The notes: generated by a model not told the origin, from the letters alone. A stretch of 64,000 nucleotides of DNA from Magnaporthiopsis rhizophila (GCA_003049465.1 PYSS01000049.1:124001-188000), one strand, 5' to 3'; shown: positions 1 to 11,604, counted from the first letter of the stretch. A program made the numbers and translations.

Positions 1-2
1 GG

Positions 3-2309
3 CAGGTGCTCGATGGGCGCGTGAAACGACGCATTCGCCGCAATGGGCTGAGCGAGGAGATGAACACCATCCAGGCCGAAAAGAAGAGGCGGACGGCCGA
101 GCTGCAGAGGCTCAAGAGGGACCTTGCTTATAAGGATGCGGAAATACTCCAGCTGCGGGAGTCTCAGCAAAGGCTACGCGAAATCCAACGGCAGAAGCCA
201 CAGGAAGACCCCGCCTTCGATCCCGACGAGACGGGCGACACCGTGGTGGGCGACACTGAGCGCATATTCGACCTGGAACGCGAGGTTGCCGATCTGAGGA
301 GGCAGCTCTCAGGCCGCTCCCCCAGACCTGGCGTCCCCGATGCTGCCGATCATACTCAACGACACGACTGGACTGTAGCGGCGAGGGACCCCTTTGCTGC
401 TGAGGACCACTCCATGATGGACGTCGGCAGCTTCCCTGCCGACCATTCAGCCAACGGCGACGACGACCGCGACGACGAAGATGATGACGACGTTTTCGGC
501 GACGTGACCATGGCGGACTTGCACTGTAGCACACCTTCTCGAAGCACCAACAAGGGGCTTCCAGTGACGGGAGCTGGTTCGTTTCCAACGCCACCAGCGA
601 CCAGCCCTCTCGCCGCTATGATTCCATGCACGCCAAACCCTCTGCGCTCCCCGACCCCACGCTCCAACAGCAGCAGCAGCAGCAGCAGCGTGCAGGCGAG
701 CCTACCCGACCCTGAGAAGCAGGTTCTGGAGGAGGAGCTCGCATCACTCCAGCTCGAGGTTGCCAAGATCACCATGAAACTCAGGTCGTACCAGTCGCTC
801 GCCACTCGCGTGTCGGAGCAAATGGCAAGTTTTACACCCACCACGCCAGCATTAACGGACAGTGAAGCCGTCGCCGCCGTCACGGCGGCAAACCCACCCT
901 CGCCAGACCCCGCCCTCGAGGCCCGGCTCGGCGTGCTGTTGGCGACGGTCTCGGACCGGTCCGCAGCGCTGCTCTCGCTGTCCTCCTCGCTTTCCAACCT
1001 TGGCTTCCAGGGCTCCGACGCGGGCGAGATCGTCACCTCTCTCGCGTCTGCGTTCCGCACGGCGCGCCTCGAGCTCGAGTACCTCACGCCGGGCGAGGTT
1101 GCGCTCCCGCTGACGTCGGCCGGCGCCGCCGTGCTGGACCTGCTCCTCGCGCGGCTCCGCGACCTCTCCAAGCGCACGCGCGAGGACGAGAGCGCCATCG
1201 ACGAGTACCACGCGCAGGAGCTCTCGCTCCGGAAGCAGCTCGCGGCACGCGTCGACGTCGCCGACGAGCTGGGCAAGGAGGTGGCCGCCCTCAAGGCGGA
1301 CCTGTCGGCCCGCGACGCCGCCGTCGCCGAGCTGCAGGTCGGCCTGGACCGCCTCAAGGGCGCGGCGGCCAGCTACGCGCGCGACGCGGCCGAGCTCGAG
1401 AAGCTCGTCGAGCGCCTCGAGACGCAGCGCCTCGCCGCCCTCGACGAGTGCGAGCAGCGCCTGCGGGACTCGGCCCGCGCCCAGGAGGAGCAGCTCGCCG
1501 CCTCGGCCGCCGACAAGGACGCCGCCGTCGGCACCCTCGAGGCCGAGCTCGCCGCGTCCGCCGCGGAGAAGCACGCCGCCGTCGGGGCGCTCGAGGCCAA
1601 ACTCGCCGCGTCCGCCGCCGCAAGGGACGCCGCCGTCAGCGCCCTCGAGGCGAAGCTGGCCGCCGCCGTCGCCGAGGCGGGCGACCTGCGCGTGGCCCTG
1701 GCGACGGCGGCCACCGACGCCGCGCTCGCGGCCAAGGCCCACCAAGACCAGGCGCGCGCCCTCAACGCCGACCATGGCCGCCAGCTGGCGCTGCGCGACG
1801 CGCGGGTGGCCGAGCTCAGAGGCGAGGTCGAGCGCGTCAACGAGGCGCTGCGGGCGGCGCACGACACCATCGCGCGCCTGCGCTCCGACGCCGAGCGGCT
1901 CGAGGACCGCCTGAGCGACGAGCAGGACGCCGCCGTGTCCGCCGTCGACGCCATGAAGGCCCAGCTCGAGATGGTCGTCGCCATGGGCCAGCAGTTCTTG
2001 ACTACCGCCACCCCCAAGGTGGCCAGGACTTCCTCCAGGAGCGAGCCGGGCTCGGCCGCCAGGGGTGTTGGTGTTACCGACGGCACGCCTGGAGCCGTGG
2101 TCCGGCCTGGCGGCTTGTTTGACGCGGCCAGGGCGAAGAGGAGGAGCGGTGGTGCGGTTGCTGGTCTGGGCGACGATACTGCTGCTGCGTCGTCGTCCCC
2201 TGGTTCCCCGGCCGATTTGTCCCCCGCCTCGCCTATCAGGGCGACGAAGAGGAGGCGGCGGTATGATAGCGGGTTGGGCTTCTTGGACGAAGAGGAGCTG
2301 GGTATATGA
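3..2309 (+). CDS. Coiled-coil protein, 5' end outside the window
   Basis: The frame is open from the first bases of the window to a TGA at 2307-2309, about 768 codons. The first in-frame ATG is at 61, but coding-like sequence precedes it (a Lys/Arg-rich stretch followed by GLSEEMN), so the true start probably lies upstream. The protein has a short basic coiled coil at the N-terminus, an acidic Asp-rich patch near residues 150-165, a Pro/Ser/Thr-rich linker with a serine run, and then a long coiled coil (about residues 370-680) rich in Ala, Glu, Leu and Arg with repeated ASAA-K-AAV-ALEA units. It ends with a basic RATKRRRR cluster, which could be a nuclear signal, and an acidic tail. I do not recognise a catalytic domain. 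A structural role (nuclear, spindle or cytoskeletal) is only a guess from composition. Confidence 0.8.
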   Translation, partial: QVLDGRVKRRIRRNGLSEEMNTIQAEKKRRTAELQRLKRDLAYKDAEILQLRESQQRLREIQRQKPQEDPAFDPDETGDTVVGDTERIFDLEREVADLRRQLSGRSPRPGVPDAADHTQRHDWTVAARDPFAAEDHSMMDVGSFPADHSANGDDDRDDEDDDDVFGDVTMADLHCSTPSRSTNKGLPVTGAGSFPTPPATSPLAAMIPCTPNPLRSPTPRSNSSSSSSSVQASLPDPEKQVLEEELASLQLEVAKITMKLRSYQSLATRVSEQMASFTPTTPALTDSEAVAAVTAANPPSPDPALEARLGVLLATVSDRSAALLSLSSSLSNLGFQGSDAGEIVTSLASAFRTARLELEYLTPGEVALPLTSAGAAVLDLLLARLRDLSKRTREDESAIDEYHAQELSLRKQLAARVDVADELGKEVAALKADLSARDAAVAELQVGLDRLKGAAASYARDAAELEKLVERLETQRLAALDECEQRLRDSARAQEEQLAASAADKDAAVGTLEAELAASAAEKHAAVGALEAKLAASAAARDAAVSALEAKLAAAVAEAGDLRVALATAATDAALAAKAHQDQARALNADHGRQLALRDARVAELRGEVERVNEALRAAHDTIARLRSDAERLEDRLSDEQDAAVSAVDAMKAQLEMVVAMGQQFLTTATPKVARTSSRSEPGSAARGVGVTDGTPGAVVRPGGLFDAARAKRRSGGAVAGLGDDTAAASSSPGSPADLSPASPIRATKRRRRYDSGLGFLDEEELGI

Positions 2310-3048
2310 GTTGACGTTTTTTTTTTCTTTACTTTTTCTCTGTAACATTTCGTTATGGGGCTGTCCGTTCTTTGACTTTTTGGTACATCTTCTTCTTGAC
2401 GAGTGTACTCTAATGACTGATGTGCATCTTTCTTGTTTTTCTGGTCTATCACTTCGTGGTGACAACACGTCATGTTCCTTTTGTTACGAAAACGAGCCAT
2501 CTGTTTATTAAATTCCATAGCGCAATGCACACGATCTACATCTGATGCTCTTCTCTTCTCTGTAAACGGCGCAGGATGTACGTATGTATTTATCTAGGTC
2601 CGAGCTTTGATGTGCTTGCTCGGGTCTATCCGCATGTCGCCAAGCAGCCACGAGCCCACTGGCAGATGACACATCCTTGGCGTACGCCCTGATGTCGTAT
2701 TTAGTTGGGAACCTCGCTCGCGTCATGTTCTATCGCCATTTGCATTGTAGCAGCAAAGGGGTTCGATCGCATGCTCCTTCGTCTTCAGGTGAAGTCCGAG
2801 TCTTTTTGTTTCTGTTTGACCACCCGTACATGAGTGGAATTATCGTCCGTCTAGAAATCCAGTGTCCTGGGGGGGCGTTCTGGCTGAAAGCGATCACGGG
2901 TGCTTGGGCAGCTCGCAGACGGCCTTTGGCAAGAAGATTTGACAGCATGGAAATCTGGCTGCAGCGGCATATTATGAACCTATCTAGCTTCTAAATCGCT
3001 CACAACTCACAACGCGGCCCCTCATCCAGTCTCCGCAGTCCACACTAC
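2310..3048. other. Intergenic, convergent 3' ends
   Basis: This 739-bp stretch separates the ends of two convergent genes. It holds T-rich sequence just after the first stop codon, as expected for a 3' UTR. The short open frames in it show no codon pattern or recognisable motif. I see no gene. Confidence 0.6.
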
Positions 3049-4246
3049 TTAAGAGAACTGCGCGTTGACACACGCCTCTCCCGCCTCGCACTTCTTGTAC
3101 AGACTCAGCCAGGCCGAGCCTCCGCAGATCTGCGCCGTGTTTCCGATGCACGTGGACGAGCAGCCGGCCAGGCTGGCCACCGTGGTTCCCGGCTGGCGCG
3201 TCGGCTTGAAGAGGGCGTTGCCGCAGTAGCACTCGCGGCGGTACTCGGTCCCCGCCAGCTTGTAGCCCTTGGAGGTGCAGAACTCGAGGCACTTGTCGTT
3301 GGTCATGCCGTCGCTGCTGAACCGGGCGCCCGAGAGCGTCCGGCCCGGCTCGTCGCCCGCCGTGCGCTCCTCGGGCGCGCAGCCCTGGAAGGCCCAACCC
3401 TGCGCCGTCATGTCCGTGTACTTGCCGGTTGCGCTCGGGTTGGCGGGAGCTGTTGTGGTCGACGTCGTCACGGTGGAGAGGGTGGTGGGAGTCGTGGTGG
3501 TGGTGATGGAAGAGGTGCTAGTGCTGACGGTGGTGGTCGCCGAGGTGGTGGTCGTCTGCGTGGTAGTCCCTCCGGTAGGGGGCTGGGACACCAGGGCGAC
3601 CAGGGTCACCTTGACGCAGAACTTGTTCGGGTCGTCGGCTGGAGTAGATGGGCTTCGCTGTCAGCAGGCCAACAAAGACCGAAGCAGCAGAAAGAAGCTG
3701 AAATTACTACTCACCCGTATTGCCCGGCGGGTAGTAACGGTATTCGTAGGCGCCGTCGTATGTGGGCCTGATGCAGGACCAGCCACCAGGAACAAAGGTG
3801 GTCCCCTGGCGATGGCCCTGGAAGACCAGCTCAACCTGTGGCAGGTCGGTGTCCGGGTCGCAGCCCCAGGTCGGCTTGTAGATGGCGTACGGGTTGTTGC
3901 GGCCCGTCATGAAGATCTTGTCCGTGTTGTCGATGTTGCTGTGCTCGCCGCCGATGACGGCCCGGATGGTGCCCTCGGCCCAGGTGTTGGTGATGACGCC
4001 GTCCACGAGCGTCATGTTGTAGACCTTGTCGCCGACGGGATCGGTGAATATGTGACGGTCGCCACCACCAGCTAGCTTAGTGTTCATGTGTAGCTTGTGA
4101 ACGGCAGGGTAGGACGTGTTCTGGAACTGGATCCGGAACCCCTCCAGGATGGTGTTGGGGAGCGGTGTCTCCGGCGTGACACAGGCCGAGACAACGGTCG
4201 ATCCGGCCACGGCCAAAAGGCCGATCAAGTTCAGACTTGCGCGCAT
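3049..4246 (-). CDS. Secreted WSC-domain protein with an unknown N-terminal domain
   Basis: Two exons, 4246-3715 and 3638-3049, are split by a 76-bp intron (3714-3639; donor GTGAGT, branch GCTGAC, acceptor CAG). Splicing keeps the frame and gives 373 residues. Residues 1-21 are a signal peptide ending near VVSA|C. Residues about 22-195 form a compact, tyrosine-rich extracellular domain I cannot name, with an FCVKVTL strand at its end. A Thr-rich, probably O-mannosylated linker follows (about 198-240). The C-terminal WSC domain (about 245-355) shows the family cysteine pattern, including AGTEYRRECYCG and CSSTCIGN. WSC domains bind carbohydrate and occur in cell-wall sensors and secreted enzymes. 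There is no transmembrane helix after the WSC domain, so this is more likely secreted or wall-bound than a stress sensor. Confidence 0.88.
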
Positions 4247-5627
4247 CTTTCAGGTCGTATGGTAGACTTCCCTGTGGGTGGGTTGGAACACCTGTTCAGG
4301 CTCTGGGCTCCTGACTGGAGAATGAATGACCGGAGCGTGCTGCCTGGACAAGTAGGAGAGTGAAAAGGCATCATTGCTTTGGGGAGTCTAGCTGGATTTT
4401 AAGTCTGACAACAGGGCAGCTAGACGGTCCGACTAACACGAACAGAGTCGGTAGACCATGTAATTCGGGTGCTGGTTTCCTCGCATCACAAATGCGGCGC
4501 CACAGCCGCTGGACTTGGCAGCCCTTTTAGGAGATGGCTCCATTGGCAGGGTCTTAGGGCTGTGCGCCAGCTGAAAAGTCCAGCTCGTGAACGCCTGGTT
4601 GTGTGGTTGCTGGCACATCCGTGCTGTGCGCCCGAACCTGGGGTATGGAGTCGTGTTGGAATTCTCAGGGGCTTCCGCTCGCCACGACTGGACAGCAAGA
4701 GCGAAGCTGAGCTCCACTATCGTCAGCCGCACCACAGCAGGCGGCGGAGAAGGTCTTGATGGCGCTCAATAGCGCCATGTTGGTCGGGCCGCACGACGTG
4801 ACCGGGGGCACAGGGATGGACACCTTTTGCTGTCTCTTTCTGTTTGTTTTTCTGCAGCGCGTTGTCGTAATTTCAATTTCATGAGTGCTGGTGCCAAGAC
4901 CAATCCTGCCTGCAGGAACCGTTAGCGTGTTGGCACCAGCTGGGTCTGTGCAGACTCGATATTGATAGAAACCAACCAAGGTGAGTCGGTCCTAGTAAGG
5001 AGAACGCTGTTGACGATTGAGCATCCAGAAGAGAGATTGAGGGAATCCAAATCTTAAATTAGAACCACAGAGCGCATGAATTTCAGAAGAAGCCAAAGAC
5101 GTCTCCGTCGAAATACGGAAAAATCCAAGCAAGAACAGCCCCGACCCAATCCATCACTACAAATTCCAAACAAACACACAAATCCAAAGGTGAAGGTGAG
5201 TAGATCAATTATAAACAAACCCGTACGGTACGTAATATCCAAGAAGACGAGCAGACTCACTATCCAGCCCGAGATCACCGTCATTCATGCTGCCCTTAGG
5301 TCTCGCCATTGCCACCGCTCGGCCGTCCATCACAGGCCCAAAAGCTTTCTCTGTGTGGGAAGCGCCACTGGGGCACAGTTCTCTGGAAGACCGACGAGCG
5401 CCCCGCTCGTGACTTCCTGTTTGCACTGGTGAGCGGAAGTGAAAGTCAGTATATCACGAGATACTGCTTTCATTGTATGGACAGCGGCAAGGAAGTTGCT
5501 CCAGCGTGCCGACATTGCACAACAAGAAGTACGTCGCCGGTAGCTTGTTTTCGCTACCGCTGTGGGCTCTATCCAATACCCATGTGAACCGGGTATCTCG
5601 CTTGAGGGACTTATGCCACATATGACC
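4247..5627. other. Intergenic, no confident gene
   Basis: The stretch includes the 5' flank of the WSC gene. Several short frames overlap at 4433-4979 on the minus strand. One (4735-4433) would encode about 100 residues with scattered cysteines, but it lacks an ATG at its start and could at best be the last exon of a small secreted protein. I do not support a gene here. The remainder, 5000-5627, shows nothing recognisable. Confidence 0.5.
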
Positions 5628-6419
5628 CTATTTATCACGGTTTGAGTTGACGTCGGCGCCTTGGGCGCCTGTGACGCCCATCTCGGCATTGGTCATGGCC
5701 ACGCCGTCGCCGTCACGACGCGAAATCGTTGGATGGGACGCAACGATGCGCTGCTGGAGGGACAGGAGACAGTCCGTCTCTCTCCGGGGCGCATCGCACT
5801 GTTCCCTGTACTCTGTCCTCTCCCGCGACGACGCCCCCCTGCCTGGCACCGGCGGGACTGGCAGCTTCATGGCCATCTTCCTTCTCTGAGAGATGTCCCA
5901 GATGGCAAAGACGGCAAATGTCTTGCCGAAGCCTATCTTCTTGTGGACCTGGTACCTCAGTTCGCCGTCTTGTCCCACTGGGACGTAGAGGCTATCGTCG
6001 TCATCCTCTAAGCACAATGCGGACAACGTCATGGGTATTTGGTTGAGGGCAGCCCTACCCGGGGCCCCTGCCTCCTCGTCGTCCAAGTCCTCGGGCGCGT
6101 CAAACTCATCATATATATCAATGTCCGACATGATTTCCTGCTTAGCTGGGCCGGAGTAGATATCTGTTATCCGTCGACGATCAGGGGTATCTTGCCTGTG
6201 CGAACCGTCAGAGAGCTCCCTGGAGATGGGTATCCTGGCTCCCAGTCCTTTCCCAGCCCACGGACGGTCCCCCATTTTATATGCATCCTCGACGATCAAG
6301 ACGCATTGAGGGCATCGCCCTAGGATGGAGCGAACAAAGGATTTGCAACGACGACGACAGGGCCGTTCGGCCGGGTCCATGGATTCGGGATAAGCAAAGA
6401 ACTCCGGAAGCGAGTCCAT
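5628..6419 (-). pseudogene. Truncated protein-kinase N-lobe (SRPK-like remnant)
   Basis: An ATG at 6419-6417 opens a 263-codon frame. In its second half, after an acidic region, comes ELRYQVHKKIGFGKTFAVFA followed by RRKMAMKL. This matches the glycine-rich loop and the invariant lysine strand of protein kinases, and resembles the opening of SR-protein kinases (RYQVVHKLGFG-type). The glycine loop is already altered (GFGKTF). After the N-lobe the frame runs only about 60 more residues and contains no HRD catalytic loop, DFG motif or C-lobe. The reading is therefore a kinase gene that has lost its catalytic half, or a fragment copied from elsewhere. Whether it is transcribed is unknown. A short orphan gene that kept only an N-lobe is possible but less likely. 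Confidence 0.5.
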
Positions 6420-7756
6420 TGGATTTCCATTGTACTGGTCCTCTGACTGAACATGTCAATTCCCAGCCATGTAATTATGTGATCGGTAGCCTATCGCTCC
6501 TAGCGTCCGCCCGGGACGAGTTCTTTGTTCCTCGCCCAGACCGCATGCGGATCCATCGAGGAATAACCACCATGAGGATGATACACGTATGTCTTTGAGT
6601 AGGTTCAGCCTCATGCCGCGGCGTCCAAGAAACTGTGCTCCTGATGCGCCAAGAACGTGGGCCCCGCAAACGATGATCAGAGTCCGCGAGGCTGGCATCA
6701 AGATTGCCTGGGGATTGTCAGGGGTATACTTCAAAGAATATGTGTCTGTTCACGTGGTCTTGCCTTCTCTGTAGATCGGAGGCTCAAGGGTTCCCCATCG
6801 TGTAAGTCCCCATCATGGTCTTGACAAGTGATCGCCACCGAGACGAATACTTTTACATGACTGATGGCGAACTTCACGACAGTATGCAAGCTTTTTTCGG
6901 AAAAGATATTCCAAGGTAGCAATGGAAAGGACCGCTCCCTCCAGAATGCCGCCCCGAAAAAATGGACTGAGCATCCAATCGTACGCTGGCGACGTTCTCA
7001 AATTTAACTCGATTCCTTCCGCCTCCGTCGCCCCTTTTTGGATCATCATGCAGTGTCACCGCCACCAAGATAAAGGTGTCCAGGCTCGGCAGCCGGGCGA
7101 CGTGGTATCATGCTGCTGGCGGGGTCTGCTCATGGCTGCTGCCTCCGGCCTGGGACTTCTTCGGCCAAAGCCGTCATCGTGTAGGGGTCAATTTTTGCGG
7201 CAGACTAGGCGACTACCTCTATGTATAGTTAAAAGTCTGAGATCGGCCTGGTCGAGATAGCAAGCAATGAGAGATTCTTTCGAGGGTCCTCAAAGGATCC
7301 AACGCTTCCTATCATGCACCCTGCCTCAAACGGTCAACTCATCCGCCAAACTGATCGGACGCTGTCCCTTGTCACCTCAACCCCTGAATCAAAGTTAGGT
7401 AACGACGGAAGTGCCGCCATGCCTTTTTGGATGTTATAAGCCGGCGTCCAGTGCTGCCGTGAGGAAAACGCTCCTCTGTTCTTCAGTGAAGCCACCGCAT
7501 ACGGATGGTAGCTGTTCTCCTGCTGTTTCCTAGAGCAGTTTTGATCAGGGGAGGCCGGGCCGCTCTAAAGTCTGCTGAGGCGCAGCATATTCTCCAAGAG
7601 TTTCAGCGTCGTTGCCGTAGTCTAGCGACCTATTATCCTGTCATTCTTTATATCTGGCAGTGAGCTCGGCTCTCTCGCTATGGGATCGTTGCTTCTTCTT
7701 TCTTCTCGCTGCTATCGGCCCTCACATGAGTTCAGCTCACGTGGGCCGGCCTTCAA
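6420..7756. other. Intergenic, no gene seen
   Basis: Only short overlapping frames on both strands occur between the kinase remnant and the amidase pseudogene. None has a motif, a plausible splice model or a consistent codon bias. It may contain more decayed genic sequence, but I cannot identify any. Confidence 0.5.
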
Positions 7757-9377
7757 AATGCCACCACCGTCGAGGGAGAGCAGTTCCTACGGTTTATTGA
7801 CGCGACCGTCGAGGACCTCGCCGAAGGCGTGGAGCGGTGCCTCTTCGCCGGCGTCGACTTGATCGAGGCGTACGTTGCGCGCGTCGACGAGGTCAACGAG
7901 GACTTCCGCGCCGTCACCAAGACAAACCCGGACGTGCTGCAGATGGCGGCCGCCTTGGACAAGGAGCGCGCCGGAAGGCAGAGTGCGCGGGCCCATGCGC
8001 GGCATCCTCATACTTCTCAAGATGACCATGGCAACCAACGACAACATGAACACGACCGGCGGCTCCTTTCTCCTCCTTGGAACCAAGTTCCCCCGTGAAG
8101 CGACCGTCGTGGCCGGGGCGCGCGAGAGGGGCGCCGTCCTGCTCGGCAAGGCCGACATGAGCCAATGGGCCAGGTTCCGCGGCAACGACGCGAGCAACAA
8201 CAACGGCTGAAGAGCCCACGGCGGCCAGAACATGGACCCCAATGGCAGCTCCAGCGGCAGCGCCGTGGCGATGGCCATGGGCCTGGCGGCGGCGGCTCTG
8301 GCCGCCAAGACTGACGGCTCCGTCATCTCTCGCCGGCCGAATTCTTGAGCCTGGTCGGGTCAAGCCCACCGTCGGCCTGACGTCCCGCAACCTAGTGCTC
8401 CCGGTCAGCGAGCACCAGAACACCGTCAGCACCATAGCCAAGACGGTCCGTGACCCGCGCGACAAGTACACCAGCGCGATCGCGTTCGTAGAGGCCAAGA
8501 CACCCAATTACGAGGCGGCCGCCAACGGCCCGGCGCATGGCGTCCCGACCAACGCGCTCGCGCTTTTAAACATACCCGAAACGGGCCCCGTTACAAAAGC
8601 GTACCGAGCCGCGAATCGAGCTGACGCGAGGCGCTGGAGCCGAGATCGTTGAAGCCAACTTTAGCATGGCCAACGAGTGAGCCCAGCGCGGGATATTCCT
8701 TTCCTTCCCATGTTTTCAGTCGATTTGCACAGTAACCCAAAAAAAAAAAAGGCGACGCTCAACAAACCACTCAGATGGAACACCTCAACCAGCGAAAAAC
8801 CTCGTCCTCTTTGTAGACATTGCTCACCGCACCGCCCAAACTCCCGGCCGAGATGACGGTTGTCGGCCCGGGCGGGCATCAGGAACCTACCTGTCCGACG
8901 TGCGGACGCGCAAACCCGCGCGCGCGGGACACCCAGACGTCGGACGTCACTCTGGACTGGCAGGGGGTTCAGAGACGAGGGGCCCTTCGGGCGCAAAGCC
9001 GCGCTGGCCGAGAACCTGCGCCTGGGCGCCATCGAGCGAAACCGGCTCGACGCCCTGGTGCTGCTCACGGGCGTTGTCCCGCAGCATGGCCACCATCATC
9101 GGCGCGCCTATCGTTACCATGCCCATAGGGTACCTGCAGCCTGGCACGTCTGTTGAGAAGAATCTTGGTAGGATTGGGTTGGTTCTCAAGGGCCTAATAT
9201 CCCGTAAGCACCAACCCCATTGCTTTTAATTTTTATTTTTTTTCCCCTCGTGAGTAATTCGGTGATGGTGTTGCCTGCAGCGTCGGCAAGGCTTTCGTGG
9301 GTACGAGATTCACCGAAGAGAAGCTGATCGGACTGGCGTTCTCGTGCGAGCAATGGTCGTCCCTAAGACCGGGATAA
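7757..9377 (+). pseudogene. Amidase-signature family pseudogene
   Basis: Fragments of one amidase lie in order but in shifting frames. The N-terminal part (from 7757) reads FIDATVEDLAEGVERCLF and continues to a frameshift near 7985-7995. The next frame carries RGILILLKM, MNTTGGSFLLLGTKFP and GAVLLGKADMSQWA, and then meets a TGA at about 8208 just before HGGQNMDPNGSSSGSAVAMA, the glycine/serine-rich amidase signature with the nucleophile serine region. Another shift occurs near 8330 before VKPTVGLTSRNLVLPVSEHQ. C-terminal pieces include LAENLRLGAIERNRLDALVL, then a shift, then SMATIIGAPIVTMPIGYL, a possible intron (GTAAGC at about 9202 to CAG at about 9280) and FTEEKLIGLAFSCEQ. At least three frameshifts and one in-frame stop make it non-functional. 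The damage is indels in GC-rich DNA, unlike the RIP damage further right. Intact relatives hydrolyse amides. Confidence 0.85.
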
Positions 9378-9605
9378 GAGACATTGTGGGCTTCTAAGCT
9401 AAGCTGTAGTCTGGACGTGTACAGAGAATATCTAGCTGCGTATACCCGGATAAAAAACATGTTTCCGTCGTCGCTTGCGCGCTAAAAAGAAAAGAAAAGA
9501 AAAAAGCATGTTATGTCATCCCGTCGTTGTTTGCGCGCGTCGCCGTGGTTATTTCGAACATAAACTCGGGTCTTGGCAGTTATCAATGATGACCGGTATT
9601 TCTAT

Positions 9606-11604
9606 CTAGGGTACAGCGGCAGTCGAGGGTCCAGGCGCGGCAGACGCCGGTCCAGGCGCGGGGGACGGCGCCTTGGGGTTGAGCGGCTTGCGCCCGTACA
9701 CGATGTTACTTGGTTTGAAGAAACCGCCAACGTCAGCAAAGCGCAGCAAAACAGCAACGTGCATGTCAGCTTGTAGAAGGCGTCCAATGACTTACATGTG
9801 CCAGTATGCATGGATCTTGGTGTTCTGGAGGTCCTTCCTCACCTGGGCGACGAAGACGAGAACCTCGTCCTTGGTCCAGCCCAGGCCGCGAGTCAAGGGG
9901 GCGAGCGAGGCGCCCTCGAGGGCAGAGTGCATGTTGTCCAGAGACCACAACCCCAGCTCTTTGTAGTGCTGGTCGCGGGGCCAGTGATTCATGGGCCAGC
10001 GGAAGACGTTGTGGCTCACGCCCTCGAAGCCGACGTCCTCCATGTGCTTCTTCCACGTCTGGTCCGCGGACATCAGCAGCGGCCTGCCCATGTTATTCAT
10101 GCCCTCAATCATGGCTTTCTGCCAGCGACAAATCGGCGCGTCTTCGCTGAGCGTTCCATCGTCACAGGAAAGCGGGAGCACCATGTCCTGCGCTTCAAAG
10201 TAGCCGCCGGGCTCCAATTGACTTTTTTTTTTTCCCCGTCTCCTGTCAGTATAGGATTTGGTAAATGCAAGTTGCGTTTCCGTAGTACGTACTTGAAAGC
10301 CTTCTCGACGATGCTTCTGTAGTCGGCGAAACTCCCTGTCATCATTCGGCTGAATATGAAGTCGAACTTCTTGGACCATGTCCACTCCTTCTCGATGTCG
10401 TCAATCTTTTCGGACACGGTGTTTAGATTATTAGCATTCTCTTCCTTGGCGGAGTATCCGATATGATTACCTCGAAAGAACAGTTGGGCGGCACGCTGGG
10501 GAAATTTTTGAAATTGTCAGTACGAGTTGGTGAACCTAGCCGGATGCACCAGGGATCAACTTACAAAGCTGGCTGGACCGGGCTGAGGTCAACGCCGATG
10601 ACCTGTCAACAATAAAATATCGGCTGTTAAAGTTGTTCTGTTCTGTTGGGTCGGGCCGCGGCCGTCGTCTCATTTTGGCTTCCCGGGAGGGCGATGATTA
10701 TTGAAGATCCATACCTCAGCTTCCGGATGGGTATCCGCTGTCGTAGATGCACTCGGGTCAGTCGCAATGTAACATGGTGACAACCTCAACCTGCAACGGA
10801 GTGGGGACGGTTTGCGTTGCGAGACTTACCGTAGTCCATAGCCCAGATGCCAGTTCCTGTGCCAAGATCAAGAACTGTGTGCGCACCATCATTTTTGGGG
10901 CAGAGGCAGAGTCTCCCTTGAATCGTGAGGGTCATCAAAGAATGCTGGAGATCTGTGGGAGAGTGGGGTAGAGTGGTCAGATAGGTCCCGCCGTCACATC
11001 AAAATTGGTCGGTTCAATTCTGTTGGACTCACCAAGCCTCTCAATCTCTTGCTGAAAGCTCGGTAGTGTTGCAGCGCAGCAATGCGTAAATCAGTGGACG
11101 GTTCGACGCCTGAGGCCCCATACGGTAATTGCTTGGAAAGAACATACGTCGTCATTGGGGAGGAAATATTCTAGCCGGAAACAGATGTCAATTGTAAGCA
11201 TGGCAGAAACATCAAGCCAAAAGATGTACGGATAACAGCGGCGATCATACTCCCGGCACTCATGGCATGGTAAGTCCTGCCATTTTCTTGCTGGTAGGCG
11301 AGGATGCTCGACCGAATGGAAGCCAGCGATTCCCGCAGGGGCTTTTGATCGACGGCGATGGAGATGGCGGGGATCAGTCTGGGTCTGACTCGGCGGGGTG
11401 CCGGGCACAGCTGGATCAAGCTCTCATGGAGTGACCCAAACTCCACTGCCGACTGGGGCCGACGGCTCGTCTCGATAGCGGGCCGGCGCACTACCCCGGC
11501 TTGAGCCTCGATGGAGGTGGGATGGAGCAGGGGGAGGAAAGGTCAAGGTCTTCGTACCACGTCAAGGGCGGAGTCGCCATCATCGCTGTCGCGGTCCTGT
11601 ACAT
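9606..11604 (-). CDS. LaeA-like SAM-dependent methyltransferase, many tiny exons
   Basis: I could join these minus-strand exons with the frame kept throughout: 11251 and upstream; 11170-11148; 11051-11033; 10952-10830; 10737-10715; 10602-10565; 10495-10471; 10405-10293; 10221-9796; 9708-9606 (stop TAG). Five internal exons are 19-25 bp or 38 bp long. The joined protein reads ENGRTYHAMSAGKYFLPNDD, then the SAM-binding motif TVLDLGTGTGIWAMDYAD, VIGVDLSPVQPAFVPPNCSF, FIFSRMMTGS, LEPGGYFEAQD and the ending HAYWHINIVYGRKPLNP. That order is typical of the fungal LaeA/UMTA-type methyltransferases, which include regulators of secondary metabolism and metabolite-tailoring enzymes. The first exon is not resolved; no in-frame ATG precedes 11251 before a stop at about 11543, and ATGs at 11604 and 11583 in another frame are candidates. 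It is transcribed divergently from the P450 gene. Confidence 0.85.

Noticed and set aside
852..2468. 538-codon minus-strand frame opposite the coiled-coil gene
   Set aside because: A GC-rich antisense shadow with Arg/Gly/Leu-rich composition and no motif; the plus-strand product is coherent.
4433..4979. Two overlapping minus-strand frames that might be a small secreted protein
   Set aside because: The better-looking frame has no ATG and I found no intron joining it to the upstream ATG; kept only as a remark.
11005..11020. GGTTCAATTC resembling a tRNA T-loop
   Set aside because: No matching acceptor stem or anticodon arm could be folded, and it lies in an intron of the methyltransferase gene.
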